A stretch of 64,000 bases of DNA from Azorinus chamasolen (lineage: Eukaryota > Mollusca > Bivalvia > Cardiida > Solecurtidae), in assembly GCA_963576725.1 (NCBI GenBank), contig OY755251.1, forward strand, positions 41,180,192 through 41,244,191, in the 5' to 3' direction. The position numbers were made by a program, and so were the translations under genes. Below are positions 22,345 to 33,436 of this stretch, piece after piece. The notes under the pieces are model-generated. The model did not search any database, was not told the DNA's origin, and saw nothing but the letters and a program-made list of their open reading frames with translations. The first letter of the stretch is position 1; each line of letters begins with the position of its first letter.

Positions 22345-23190
22345 GTTGAGGGAAGAAGGATAATTGTCAAAAGTAGGTCAAGCACAAGGGCTGTATAAAA
22401 TCACATAACTTACTGTTTAAATCTGGAATCAACCATTTCATTCATGCATACTTCTCTTATTGTAATCATATCGACCTGATGACGTTTTGACTCATGACTA
22501 TTTATAAATGTGAGAATGATTGATATAATAAAATATTAATTAGATGATGTGTTATCATTGCATGTGCATACATCAACTTTTAGTCATAGAGGCTGTAGAA
22601 TCAGATCTATACTATTACATATAAAGCATACAGATGAGATCCAGATCAGATGGCTGTTGTAAGAGACGAATACCTTTTCCTCAATTTCTTTACCAAAATA
22701 TAGACGGTGCCAACATGTTTAAATCCAGAAGAGACGTCGAATTATCAGTTTTTCCTCTCAATCTAAACTGTCTGTTTTGTTTGTGACGGATTCGCCTACG
22801 CCCTCGAACATGTTTGTTTTAAAGAACAAAAACATTACACGGCCTAAACGAAGCATGTCAATTTAGAGCTTGCGAGTACCCAGCAAGTTAAAGGACCTCA
22901 ACGACCTTGTCCCATCTGTTACATAAGGTACCAATTAATTTGAACGTAATACATATACAACTTTACCATTTGGTGTAGAAAAGAAATTATCAGTTTGCAA
23001 AACGTGTAGCGTTACACTACTTATGTTGTTGGGACCTCTTTGAACTGGATCTGCCATGCTTTCAAATTGCTTTTTTGAGGTTCACACAGTTATAATGCAT
23101 TTAGTGAAATACATGTAACAATGTGGAATAGTCTATGTTTAAAGATATAGACGTTAAAGCATGATCACATTCACTGAAGTGGTCAAATAG
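22345..23190. other. Nothing recognised
   Basis: AT-rich; only a half hairpin C near 22630 (GATGAGATCCAGATCAGATG). Confidence 0.45.
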
Positions 23191-23194
23191 TATG

Positions 23195-23482
23195 ATTATG
23201 GATTTATTATGGATAGTATGAGTATGGATAGTATGAGTATGGATAGCATGAGTGTAAGTATGGATAGTATGAGTATGGATATATTATGGATAGTATGAGT
23301 AAGGATAGTGTGCGTATGGATAGTATGAGTATGGATATATTATGGATAGTATGAGTAAGGATAGTGTGCGTATGGATAGTATGAGTATGGATATATTATG
23401 GATAGTATGAGTATAGATAGTATGAGTATGGATAGTCTGAATATGGATAGTGTGAGTATGGATAATATTAGTATGGATAGCC
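23195..23482 (+). repeat. 15-bp minisatellite, GTATGGATAGTATGA
   Basis: About 19 units, with larger repeats of GGATATATTATGGATAG followed by TATGAGTAAGG at 23276, 23332 and 23390. Reverse-strand open frame is an artefact of the repeat. Confidence 0.9.
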
Positions 23483-23760
23483 TTCAGAGACATTTGTTTA
23501 ACCCCCTACTCCGTGAATATTCATGCAAGAAATAATAACAAGATGAATATTAGTTATCAAAACAGGAACTCTATAATCCTGTTTATTAACAGAGCAGACC
23601 CTATCCATGCATCAGGTGGCCTATCTATTGAGTCAAAATGTCAAAAGCAACCTTATTATGCTCATTTTGAATCTGAAATATTTACACGGTGGATTTATAT
23701 TCAAGAATCAATATTACATACTGCATATCGAAGATACATGTAATTTATTAATATGATATA

Positions 23761-23975
23761 CAGTAGAACTTGTCTTGAGCGACCTTATACTGACCTTATA
23801 TTGATTGGGAACAGAAATCTTTAAAAAGCAGGTCTTTGCTTAATGCAGGACAAAAGTAATACAGAAAGCTCCTATAGGAGATTTTTGCATTGCTTTTGAC
23901 CCGTATTAAACTACTAACTGCCTTACAGACCCATAATAACCTCGTTTTGATGGTCGCTACAGGTAAGTTCCACTG
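23761..23975 (+). mobile_element. Family B MITE
   Basis: TACAGTAGAACTTGTCTTGA at the left; TAAGTTCCACTGTA at the right. Core AGAAAGCTCCTATAGGAG; outer arms TTTGCTTAATGCAGGAC and GACCCGTATTAAAC. Confidence 0.75.
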
Positions 23976-24002
23976 TAATTACATTTGTGTATTATATTGT
24001 TG

Positions 24003-24205
24003 AACCACTATATCTCCAATTTCAAGGGAAAAATAAAAATTACATCGAGATAACGTGAATTTCGAGTTGTTCACTTCCTAACCAAGTAACTTTCACGGAG
24101 TGACAGCTTGATTCAGATCGGAAGTAATTCTTAAAGGTCCTGCACGAGCTTTCATCATTACTTGCGACCTGCCTCAAGCTGTCGCGTGTCTTTATAGATA
24201 ATTGC
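24003..24205 (+). mobile_element. Family B sub-form U, partial
   Basis: GAACCACTATATCTCCAATT and TCAAGGG recall the U terminus at 19960. The core AAAGGTCCTGCACGAGCTTT and GCCTCAAGCTGTCGCG follow. The right terminus is not found. Confidence 0.5.
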
Positions 24206-24311
24206 AGTGGCGAAATTTAGAAAAAAAAGTACTACAGATTGTGGAAAGGGACTTACTTCTAGCTTTCTGCATTACCTGACTACTGTGTATGATAAATGAA
24301 TAGCCGCTTAT

Positions 24312-27034
24312 GGCTCTGTCACACTGTAGCGTATGAGACGAACGTATGCATAGCGTATGAAACACTGGTCATACGCACAACTGATGAGCGTATGAACCCG
24401 AACATTTCCACCACTATCTTCGATGAACGTATTAGCAGCGCGTGAATAGCGTATGCCTACCGTACATCAGGCGTATATGCAGCACATGAGAAACGTATAC
24501 GAGCGTGTGCCAACTTATGTCACCGTCAGTGTAGCGTATATCAGCGTATAAGTAGCATATGCGAGCATATGAGTAACGTATTCTTACCGCATGTGAGCGC
24601 ATGAGTAGCGTATGGATAGCCAGAAATAGGTTAAATACGTTAGTCATTCGTCAGACATACGTTACAATTACGTTACTCATACGCTATCCATATGATAGCT
24701 TTACTGACCGCCTTCATGCCACCGTATATGAAACGTATTTGACATATAAGTAACGTATCTTTACCAACACTCATACGCATATGCGTAACGTATAATTCAT
24801 ACGCTCGTATACGCTGAACTTTTTTGAACATGTTCAAAAATTATGTTCGGTCTCTGCGTATGAAAACGTACACCGACGAATGGCAGCGTGTCTGAAACGT
24901 ATACAACGTACAATGTATGCCTAACCTACCCATAGCGTATACAGTGGTAAATACGCTATTCCTACCCATTTACCCGTTTTTCTACGCGTAAGAAACGGGT
25001 AGTGAACGGTTAACGAACGGTTAACGAACGGTTACGCGATAAACGGTTTACACGCGTTAAACGCGTAAAGAAACGATTATACCAGAGAAGTTGCGATAGA
25101 TGTATAAGTTTTCCGTTTCATGCGGAGATTTCTGATCTTATCGATGATAGCCGTTTTCAAAAAAGTCCGAATGAAACGGGTTAGCCAAAATAAGAATCGA
25201 TTCGTCACTCAACGAACGTTTAACGGTTCAATCCCGGCTAGTGTCGACGATTTGCTCATTTAGGTAATGATATGTTCTTAAATTTTGTTTGTACAAAGCT
25301 ATAATATCAGATATCCACTGTATATCAAACAAATGGATTGAAGAATTAGTTCTTTTTGATTAGGTTTCTACATTTCAGATAAAAAACTGTCACAAAGTAA
25401 ATCACCAAATTTGGGATCTAGAATGAATAAACCTACTACAGAATTCAGATCTATTCTATTTCTTAACCTTTTCCCATTTGAATATTTCTGTCAGAAAAAA
25501 ATGACATCATGAGTATTTATTAGATCTTGCTGAATTTAACAACGGTATAAGTGCACACGCCTTTTTGATATTTGTAGAAAATAAAGTCAGGTCTATTAAT
25601 TTATACTTTCATAAGCAGAGTGGGCCCTGATCCGACGGCCCCTAGAAGATCCTTCATGTCTAGGTTTAATCTGTTCGCAAAGGCGTTAGAGTGTTATATC
25701 CATGTGTATGTAATGGGATAAGCAAATAGTGCAGACCCAAGATCAAACGGCTTCAACCCGAGCAATCTGATCTGAACCTATTCTGTTTTCAAAGGTGTTT
25801 TCATCATTATGAGGTAAATCTAAAGAGTTTTAAACAAGTAGGCATATTTCATGCTCACATATAACTATGAAAACGTTCTTATTATTTTGTTACTTTGTGA
25901 AGATTAAACCTTTGTATGCCGAAATTTAAAAGTGGAATGGTCCATCATTGTTTAACTGTATATTCCATTCATTATTACCAGGCTTAAATTTGCTAGATGA
26001 TTTTTAATCAGGCCTATGAAAATACTAGTGAAGACCCTGATCAACACCCTGATTTTGGAGCTATATTGTCTGTGTTTACACTGCTTTCAAATGTCAGTAC
26101 TTTTGTTCCCCGCATTCAAATATTTTTTATAAAAACTAACTATATAATTGTTATGAATGCATGAAAATAAATTGTCTTAGTTGAAGACTTTATTATTTAC
26201 CCAGCCTAAATATACTATAAAAGCTGCCAGACGGTCAGTAATCCCCTAGCTATTTTCTCAGCTGGAGACAATGGTCTTGACAGTGACCACACCACTGCTT
26301 TCTTATCAACGAAGTTACGAACTATTACGTAACAGAAATACCAAATAATGTGCACAATGATCTAAAAGTATGATTCGTTATCTTTTCCAAAAATACAAGA
26401 AAACTATGTTTTGAATAATTGTAGATCTATGGCTCAGCACAAAGTTAAATGCAAACGTTTTAGACCAATTTAAGATTTAGATTAATATAAATTCTAGTTT
26501 TAAAGATAGTTTAGATTGATATGATATAGATCTACAGTAAAATACTTCTACTATATCTGCTACGGTACTGTACGTACAGTTGCAAAAAAGACATTTTACA
26601 ACGCATAGATGAACGCAATGAGACTGTAGATCTATATTTTAATATAGATCTAGATCTAGCTAGATCTTATGGAAATGAAACGAGAATTAAAAGTTTAAAT
26701 ACTGTTGATCTTAATTTTACATATCAGGAGTGTCCAACAGGTAAATTAGACAGACCATATCAAGGATTACCCCCCTTTCATCCATGATTACTCCCCTTTC
26801 ATCCGGGCTCTTAAACGTTTAGGAAACGCGTTAAGTAACGCGTAAACAAACGGTTAGAAACCCGTTTAACGAAACGGCTAAGAAACGGGTAACGAACGGT
26901 TAGGTAACGCGTAAGAAACGCGTTAAGTGGGTAGGAATAGCGTATTTACCACTGTATCTGCGTATGCGAGCGTATGAGCAGTCTTTCTCATACGTTCGCA
27001 TACGTTCGTGCCATACGCTCTAGTGTGACAGCCC
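24312..27034. mobile_element. 2.7-kb non-autonomous element, CGTATG-rich ends
   Basis: The left end GGCTCTGTCACACT mirrors the right end AGTGTGACAGCC. Inside, both ends are built from many CGTATG/CATACG words (24330-24960 and 26955-27020). A perfect 30-bp inverted pair lies at 24939-24968 and 26928-26957, then ACGCGT and AACGGTTA words at 24970-25080 and 26810-26925. The middle is AT-rich with no transposase frame and two nested hairpin C copies (25610 and 25725). No target duplication is clear. Superfamily unknown. Confidence 0.75.
25610..25800 (+). mobile_element. Two hairpin C copies nested in the 2.7-kb element
   Basis: GTGGGCCCTGATCCGACGGC with TCATGTCTAGGTTTAATC, and GCAAATAGTGCAGACCCAAG with CAATCTGATCTGAACC. 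Both imperfect. Confidence 0.5.
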
Positions 27035-27459
27035 CTTTAGGAAAGGTTAAACTGTATAGGAATTGAATAAGAGTTAACTCGTGCAGTAGGACAGAGGGAA
27101 ACAAATGGAAACGCGTGGATTGGACAGTAAGGCACATAGAAGTGAATTCTTGCATGATCATCTTGTCAAGCTCTTTCACACATTTATCGATGTCAGCTTC
27201 CGGGATATCAAAATATCCCAAATCTAGACTAAACGTATCAACATGAGTTATCCGTGAGACTGAATCGATAATTGGCTTGAAGATTGAACGGAAAGTAAAT
27301 GACAGACTGTGGTAGGAAATATTGCTTTTCTGTGTAATATCACATTTGTTGAATCCTGGTAATTTCGTGGAACCTTTCTAAAGCGGTCACATAGTAGATG
27401 GAAGCGAGTATCCTTAAAATCAGGTTGCTGTTCAATCCATTACTCCATTAACGCATCTG

Positions 27460-27645
27460 CGAACAGAGTAAACCTCGACCAAACAGTTCCTATACGAGCC
27501 GTCTGATCAGGGTCTGCTATGGCTGCCTATTCAATTATACAGTTTCTGTTATGGACAAAATATTCTCTATTAATATGCCATTATAAAAAATAAATCCATG
27601 ATGTCATTATTTATTTCATGAATATTCACTGATTAAAATTAAATA
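27460..27645 (-). mobile_element. Hairpin C MITE
   Basis: GCGAACAGAGTAAACCTCGA and GCCGTCTGATCAGGGTCTGC pair. The flank ATCCATGATGTCATTATTTA and CATGAATATTCACTG is the family flank. Confidence 0.7.
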
Positions 27646-27649
27646 GTAC

Positions 27650-28015
27650 AGACATTTTCTATAGGAGAATCACTCGTCCCCAATATATGTCAGATAGGAG
27701 AATGTCAAACCAAGCACATGTACCTGTTTGCCGACTGTTAAGGAGTTAAGGCTTGCGAATGTTAAATGTTTATCGAGATCTCGAACATTCGTTTGCTGTC
27801 AATGGCAAATTTGTAATCAACTTTCACAACTTGCACGGTATATTACAGACTTAACCTGATATCACCTAAGTAAGCATGTTTGGTTCACATCCGTTTTGTT
27901 AAAAACGTATTGTCCATATCGCAGTCTTTAATTGTTTACCTACATGTAGTTAATAAGAAATTATCATTTGATACGCATGGATACATGTATCTTTGAACTT
28001 TAATAAATGCGAAAA
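27650..28015. other. Nothing recognised
   Basis: AT-rich. A short hairpin CGAATGTT and AACATTCG surrounds ATCGAGATCTCG near 27757-27792. Confidence 0.4.
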
Positions 28016-28019
28016 AAGC

Positions 28020-28150
28020 AAGAGAATCTTCTTTTTTGGTCTACTCTGTTTGTCAATCCACACACACGTGTCTCTACTAGATAAATTGTTACTGACAGTG
28101 GCAATGCTGACTCTACTTTATCAGTAATATTCAGATGTACAAGCATAAAT
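28020..28150 (+). mobile_element. Module Q, copy 1
   Basis: GGTCTACTCTGTTTGTCAAT, ACACGTGTCTCTACTAGATA and CAGTAATATTCAGATG match Q copies at 28980, 34690, 36330, 37660 and 38395. Confidence 0.55.
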
Positions 28151-28164
28151 GATGTAGACCAGAG

Positions 28165-28312
28165 CTACACATAAAGCTCCCAAAGTCTATACTGTGACCA
28201 CTCTTTAGAATAGTCTCTTCGTGACGATTCTAAAAGGTAGTCACAGTATAGACTTCGGGTGAAAAAAGGAGCTATTCTTGACAATGTTTAAACATACGCG
28301 TCTTATCTGGAC
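28165..28312 (+). mobile_element. Family D palindrome
   Basis: AAAGTCTATACTGTGACCAC mirrors GTAGTCACAGTATAGACTTC, with TTTAGAATAGTCTC and GACGATTCTAAAA inside. The tail GAGCTATTCTTGACAATGTT is shared with 46850 and 60330. Confidence 0.8.
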
Positions 28313-28381
28313 CTCTGCTCGAGCATAGTGTCTTGCTAAGCGAGATTTGATTCTCATTTTCAAGCAGCAACTCTACGTCTA

Positions 28382-28735
28382 CGTAGGTCTTTTATACGCC
28401 AAAGTGGCGTAAGGGCTCCAAAGAAGAGGTACAAAGACTCACTAAAGACTTCTCACATCGACCATCGCCAGTGGTCCACATCAGCCAGCAATCGTGATGC
28501 ATGTAGATGCACAATCAGCAGTGCTACTACATCCTTTGAGACTTCTCGAAAACAAAAACTGATAAAGGACAAGAGAAGACGAAGGAAGAACCGTTTCGGT
28601 TCTCCAACCAGGCCCAGCCAGTCCTACAGGTGCAGCCGCTGCAGTAGATAATGCCTATTCCACATCGGCCTTGACAGTCACCAGCGTGCATGCAACAGAC
28701 GTGATGATGATGACGAGACACTAAGTAGGTGGATG
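28382..28735 (+). pseudogene. LINE ORF2 C-terminal relic with zinc knuckle
   Basis: One frame runs from 28382 to beyond 28735 with a single in-frame TAA at 28648-28650. It reads RAPKKRYKDSLK near 28412, a basic run KDKRRRRKNR near 28570, then YRCSRCSR, the stop, and CLFHIGLDSHQRAC. RYKDSLK followed by a Cys-rich IGL-SH-R-C finger is the hallmark C-terminus of a class of animal non-LTR retrotransposons. RT and endonuclease parts are absent. No stop other than the one in the finger, so decay is moderate. It is unrelated to the LINE at 29350. Confidence 0.75.
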
Positions 28736-28789
28736 TCGGTTTCACCAGTGCGTGAACGAACTGGAACTAAGTAAAACTTCGAACATAAA

Positions 28790-29110
28790 CATACCAAAGG
28801 GTTTAGCAGACCATTTCAGCAGGCTAATACAATGTATCTAATAGCATTGGTCTCTCTCATGCTACTCTGTATGTCACAAGCAGGCTAGCCAACATGTCCT
28901 TGTAGAAAGCCTTACACTATTGATACAATGTCTGTTCAAAGCCCGATATGCTGCAACTTCCATTCTGTCTGATCGGGGTCTATTCTGTTTGCAAATACGT
29001 ACAAATGCGTCTCTACTAGCTAAATGGTTAATGACAACGGGATGTTCACCGATATTCGCCCTACTTAGATGAGCGAGCGCCACTTGTTTAGTAATGTTAA
29101 AAGGAACAAT
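28790..29110 (+). mobile_element. R remnant, half hairpin C and module Q copy 2
   Basis: GTTTAGCAGACCATTTCAGC and TAGCATTGGTCTCTCTC belong to module R. CTGTCTGATCGGGGTCTATT is a half hairpin C; AATGCGTCTCTACTAGCTAA and CTACTTAGATGAGCGAG are Q. Confidence 0.5.
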
Positions 29111-29349
29111 ATACAAGAGGAGTGATCATAAGTCACCAATCATGTAATGAATTAATGAAAAACCTCATTTAATCCTATCCCTGTTCTGTGTTTATTTCAA
29201 ATTTCAATACCAATTCATGGACAAAATAGTTACAACGAAATATGGAAGGTAGAACATTGTAGCTATTTTTTAAAGAAAATAAACAGATCTTTCAAATTCC
29301 ACCAGCAAACAGCAGACCCTGTTTGCAAATGCGTGACAACACGTTTATA

Positions 29350-30544
29350 TGACATATCTGACTCGCTACTGAGCTTAACAAGATTGTTTGCAGACGATAG
29401 CTCTCTTTACATATCTGCTACCTCTTTAAATGACATTGAAGGTATTTTAAACCACGATCTTAAATTAGTTTCCGCTTGGGCTAAGACCTGGCTTGTTAAT
29501 TTCAACCCCGCTAAAACTGAGGCAATGATGTTTTCGCTTAGAAATCATGACACGCGGCCTAATCTATTTTTTGAAGGCACTGCTATACAATTTGTTAATT
29601 CTCATAAACACTTGGGTGTCACCCTAAATTCAAATGGTCAGTGGAATGATCACATCGATAGCATACTTAAATCTGCTTCCAAAACAATTGGAATAATGAA
29701 AAACATTAAATTCACCTTAAACAGAAGGGCCTTAAATCAAATTTACATTTCTTACGTACGGCCAATACTAGAGTATGCTTCTATTGTTTGGGATGGTTGT
29801 TCCGAAACTGGTGCAGATACATTAGAAAAACTACAGAACGAAGCAGCCCGTATCGTAACTGGCTTAACCAGATCGGTATCGCTAGATAATCTATATCAGG
29901 AATGTGGATGGGAATCACTAGCCAGTCGACGAAAGTTACAAAAGCTCTGTTTCGTTTATAATGCCTCTCATAACATGGTTCCATCTTATATTAGTGATTT
30001 GATACCACCCTACGTAAGGGAGCTATCCCACTATCCATTAAGAAATAGCAATGATATCGAAGTGCCTTTCTCACGTACGTCAGTCTCCAAGAAATCATGC
30101 ATTCCGTCTTCAATAGCACTATGGAACAACATCAGCCAAGATAGCAGAAATTTAAATACATTAAGCTCATTCAAAAACTCATTGCGGAACAATTTTAGCA
30201 ATTATAACGTTCCATCTTACTACTATTTTGGAGATAGGTATTTGTCAGCTATACACGCCAGAATTAGGAACAACTGTAGCAATCTGAATAGTGATCTTTT
30301 TAAAAACCACCTTAATCAAAATCCTTTATGCGAATGTTCACATGAAATTGAAAATGCCGAACATTACTTTTTTCAATGTAGTCTTTTTCAAAATCAGAGG
30401 CTTAACTTATTTCGTACAACACAAAGGTACCATCCTCTAAATACCGAAATGCTGTTGTTTGGCAAACAAAATCTAAATGATGAAGACAATAAAATCATAT
30501 TTGCTGCCGTGCATTGTTATATAAAGCAATCACGGAGGTTTTAG
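29350..30544 (+). pseudogene. Non-LTR reverse transcriptase, C-terminal part
   Basis: The frame is open without interruption to a TAG at 30542-30544. It has FADD, the catalytic palm motif C, 19-22 residues from the GTG at 29333, then HKHLGVTL (thumb start), YVRPILEYASIVWDG, and a C-terminal CEC-H-C knuckle (Cys 333 and 335, His 344, Cys 349 of the 403-residue reading). This is the jockey/CR1-like arrangement. Endonuclease, fingers and motifs A and B are missing, so it cannot act. The GTG and next codons come from the flanking MITE, not from the LINE; the frame never had a natural start here. No stop inside suggests a fairly recent insertion. Confidence 0.93.
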
Positions 30545-30597
30545 CCTCACGTATTGTACAACTATCGATGTACTAACTCTTAGTTTGATATTATATA

Positions 30598-30601
<4 letters not shown>

Positions 30602-30634
<33 letters not shown>

Positions 30635-30730
30635 ATGCTAAGATGTCTTACTTATAACGGTATGTTCTTATGCTAAAATGTCTAAGTGTCCTCTGATCGT
30701 ACTACTATAGTTAGGATATATGTCGCCTCA

Positions 30731-30805
<75 letters not shown>
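30602..30805 (+). repeat. T27 run and (TC)n in the LINE 3' UTR
   Basis: T run at 30602-30628 and about 35 TC dinucleotides from 30733, followed by TATC and TCTCTC variants. Serine-leucine open frames here are artefacts. Confidence 0.95.
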
Positions 30806-30809
<4 letters not shown>

Positions 30810-31119
30810 CTCTCTCATCTACTATCTCTCTCACTCTATATCTTTCACAAACATTGTATTAAGTTTCATATTTTGTTTGCCATTACATGTATATATGAAT
30901 GCTTTGTATGGGGAGGGTCAAATGTAATGTTGTAAGAACTTGTGACCCGACCCAATTTCCTCTAATATGGAAATAAAATATGTTTAAACTAACACGTTTA
31001 TAGAAAGGAAAGAGTTAACCAGGGTAGGTCAACTAGTTATAATGACAAATCCGACTTGAAGCATTTCATAAGAAATACAAACAGGTTTTTATATACACAA
31101 ATAAAAGGTGTGATTTTAC

Positions 31120-31275
31120 AAAAAAATAGGTGGTTGCTTAATGCAGGACAAATGTGATGCCGAATTCTCCTAAAGGAGCTATATGATTTTACTTTCCCCT
31201 TGCACTAAGCTACCACCTGTCTTAAATACCCGGATTTAGACCTGTTTTATGGTCGCTTAATACAGGGTCTACTGT
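31120..31275 (+). mobile_element. Family B MITE, partial
   Basis: AGGTGGTTGCTTAATGCAGG and CACTAAGCTACCACCTGTC enclose CGAATTCTCCTAAAGGAGC. Right end GTCGCTTAATACAGGGTCTA and CTGT. Confidence 0.65.
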
Positions 31276-31434
31276 TGTCTTTATAATTACCCTTAACTTG
31301 CTCAGCGCCACTTGACTTGCACACAATAACTCCGTGTCTAATCAGACACAAAGCTGTTACAAATGTAGACCATCGCCCAATAGATTATCTATTGCTTGAA
31401 AGAAGTGAACGTTTCCAAATGATCAGAGCTTTAA

Positions 31435-31654
31435 CCCTTTCCTCCATAAATGCGCCTTTCCACGCCTCTGTAAAAGTGACCTGTCGAAACAATTGTGATA
31501 AATAGAGCATTTGCTCCTATAGGAGTAAATGCTCTATTTATCACAATGGTTTCAAACTACAAAATTCTAAAAGTTTCCTTTTCTCTAGTTAATGCTCATT
31601 TCCGGTAGATTTATTCAAAGTGGTTGGATCTAAAATAGCCTATGAGGGAATGGG
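31435..31654 (+). mobile_element. Family E MITE, intact
   Basis: TTAA at 31431 and 31655. Ends CCCTTTCCTCCATA and TATGAGGGAATGGG. The hairpin GATAAATAGAGCATTTGCTC with GTAAATGCTCTATTTATC is nearly perfect. The best preserved family E copy here. Confidence 0.85.
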
Positions 31655-31659
31655 TTAAC

Positions 31660-31952
31660 AGACATTGGTTTAGCAGGATATAGGGTTATAACAAATGGTC
31701 TCTCTAAGCTGACTGGTGAGGACATTGTTGACTTAGATGAATTGTCCAGTCCAGGTTGAGGGTGTTTCGATCAAATGGAGTTGTAATTAAGCCATTGGAT
31801 TTACCCGTTTCCCTGGTGAACATTAGGGTAAGAAATAATGTCAGGACTGATGCATATCATAACCTGCATTATATACAGGCATCATTAACATGGGAAGAGT
31901 TGACTAGAACAGAAACTGTACAATTACATCTATAGTGTTTGATAAGCAAACA
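31660..31952 (+). mobile_element. Modules R and P, copy 1
   Basis: R: TCTCTCTAAGCTGACTGGTG, CAGTCCAGGTTGAGGGTG. P: CCCGTTTCCCTGGTGAAC, AACCTGCATTATATACAGGC, AACAGAAACTGTACAATTAC and TCTATAGTGTTTGATAAGC. P here has no array and so shows the ancestral state for 32455-33550. Confidence 0.65.
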
Positions 31953-31956
31953 TGTC

Positions 31957-32176
31957 ATTCTCAGTGTTGGTATACCTTCTGATCCTTCGAGATCATGAAT
32001 TTTAGTACTTCTTGTTCTGAAAATTGAATACCGCTTAAGCCGGTGCTAGGGGGCGTGAGCAGTGTTGCACTTTCAATTACTGTTCATGAACAGATTCAAT
32101 AAAACCCGATTCTGCAATTTTCTCTTTTTGTATTGCATTTTTTGCTCTCGGGGGATCACCTCCCTTCAGAATGTAT
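31957..32176 (+). repeat. Dispersed repeat L, copy 1
   Basis: About 215 bp that return in reverse at 54108-54328 with few changes (CAGTGTTGGTATACCTTCTG, TTGAATACCGCTTAAGCCGG, GGGGCGTGAGCAGTGTTGCA). Not palindromic and non-coding. Class unknown. Confidence 0.8.
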
Positions 32177-32493
32177 ACCCTGTTAAGTGTCTAAACAGTA
32201 ACTCCCATTAGATATCAGCCTGTTTGACAATCAGACAATATTGTATCCAGGGTTTGAAAGTATCTGAACATAGTCTAAGATAAATGTCCAGCATATAAAT
32301 GTTTTAGCAGACATTTGTTTCCGCAGGATAATTGTTAATGACTCTGGTCTCTCTCAGCTGACTGGAGACGATTTTGCGAGTTTGATGTATTGACCATTCC
32401 AGATGGAGAGTGTTGCGGTCAAAGGAAATGGGCACAGGGCCAATGATGTTAACCCTTTCCCTGGTGAATGATTATGTTAGAAAGACTATTCGA

Positions 32494-32786
32494 GTGGATG
32501 AATATCAATTATTACCTGTTACAGTATTTCATACAGGCACCAGTGGATGAATATCAATTATTACCTGTTACAGAATTTTATACTGACCCCAGTGGATGAA
32601 TATCAATTATTACCTGTTACAGTATTTCATACTGACACTAGTGGATGAATACCAATTATTACCTGTTACAGTATTTCATACTGACACCAGTGGATTAATA
32701 TCAATTATTACCTGTAACAGTATTTCATACTGACCCCAGTGGATGAATATAAATTATTACCTGTTACAGTATTTCATACTGACACC
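32494..32786 (+). repeat. 49-bp tandem repeat, 6 copies
   Basis: GTGGATGAATATCAATTATT starts at 32494, 32543, 32592, 32641, 32690 and 32739. The unit resembles the single-copy P segment GATGCATATCATAACCTGC plus CATTATATACAGGC at 31840-31880. Confidence 0.95.
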
Positions 32787-32809
32787 ATGAACAAGGGATA
32801 ATTGGACTG

Positions 32810-33436
32810 TAGCAGACACTGTATAGGGTTAGATCTATATTGTAGCAGACGCTGTATAGAGTTAGATCTATATTGTAGCAGACACTGTATACAGTTAGAT
32901 CTATATTGTAGCAGACACTGTATAGAGTTAGATCTATATTGTAGCAGATACTGTATAGAGTTAGATCTATATTGTAGCAGACACTGTAGAGAGTTAGATC
33001 TATATTGTAGCAGACACAGTATAGAGTTAGATCTATATTGTAGCAGACACTGTATAGAGTTAGATCTATATTGTAGCAGACACTGTAGAGAGTTAGATCT
33101 ATATTGTAGCAGACACAGTATAGAGTTAGATCTATATTGTAGCAGACACAGTATAGAGTTAGATCTATATTGTAGCAGACACTGTAGAGAGTTAGATCTA
33201 TATTGTAGCAGACACTGTAAAGAGTTAGATCTATATTGTAGCAGACACTGTAGAGAGTTAGATCTATATTGTAGCAGACACTGTATAGAGTTATATCTAT
33301 ATTGTAGCAGACACTGTATAGAGTTAGATCTATATTGTAGCAGACACTGTATAGAGGTAGATCTATATTGTAGCAGACACAGTATAGAGTTAGATCTATA
33401 TTGTAGCAGACACTGTATAGAGTTAGATCTATATTG
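32810..33436 (+). repeat. 33-bp tandem repeat, 19 copies
   Basis: The unit is TAGCAGACACTGTATAGAGT plus TAGATCTATATTG. Variants CACTGTAGAGAG and CACAGTATAGAG alternate. It derives from the next P segment (AACAGAAACTGTACAATTAC, ATCTATAGTG at 31908-31940). The open frame of 251 codons is an artefact of a 33-bp unit. Confidence 0.95.

Larger units (their letters stand above)
29350..30990 (+). mobile_element. 5'-truncated LINE insertion, 12-bp target duplication
   Basis: AACACGTTTATA occurs at 29338-29349 and again at 30991-31002, bounding 1641 bp. The 5' end is cut within the reverse transcriptase. The 3' UTR (30545-30990) has a run of 27 T, a (TC)n tract and AATAAA at 30972 close to the end, with no long poly(A). 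The target is a family G MITE, so the insertion is younger than that MITE. Confidence 0.92.
29173..31014 (+). mobile_element. Family G MITE interrupted by a LINE
   Basis: TTAA at 29169 and 31015. Left part TTTCAATACCAATTCATGG, AATATGGAAGGTAGAACATT and a contracted hairpin (GCAAACAGCAGACCCTG, TTTGCAAATGCGTGA) match 38127-38348. The right end GAAAGGAAAGAG is found only after the LINE, at 31003. Confidence 0.8.

Noticed and set aside
28527..28745. 72-codon reverse cysteine-rich frame
   Set aside because: It is the shadow of the plus-strand LINE finger domain.
30720..30935. Serine-leucine frames of 65-71 codons
   Set aside because: Produced by a (TC)n microsatellite in the LINE 3' UTR.
32150..32168. 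GGGGATCACCTCCCTT, resembling the 3' end of bacterial 16S rRNA
   Set aside because: Only about a dozen bases match, with no 16S sequence upstream; it belongs to repeat L, also at 54120.
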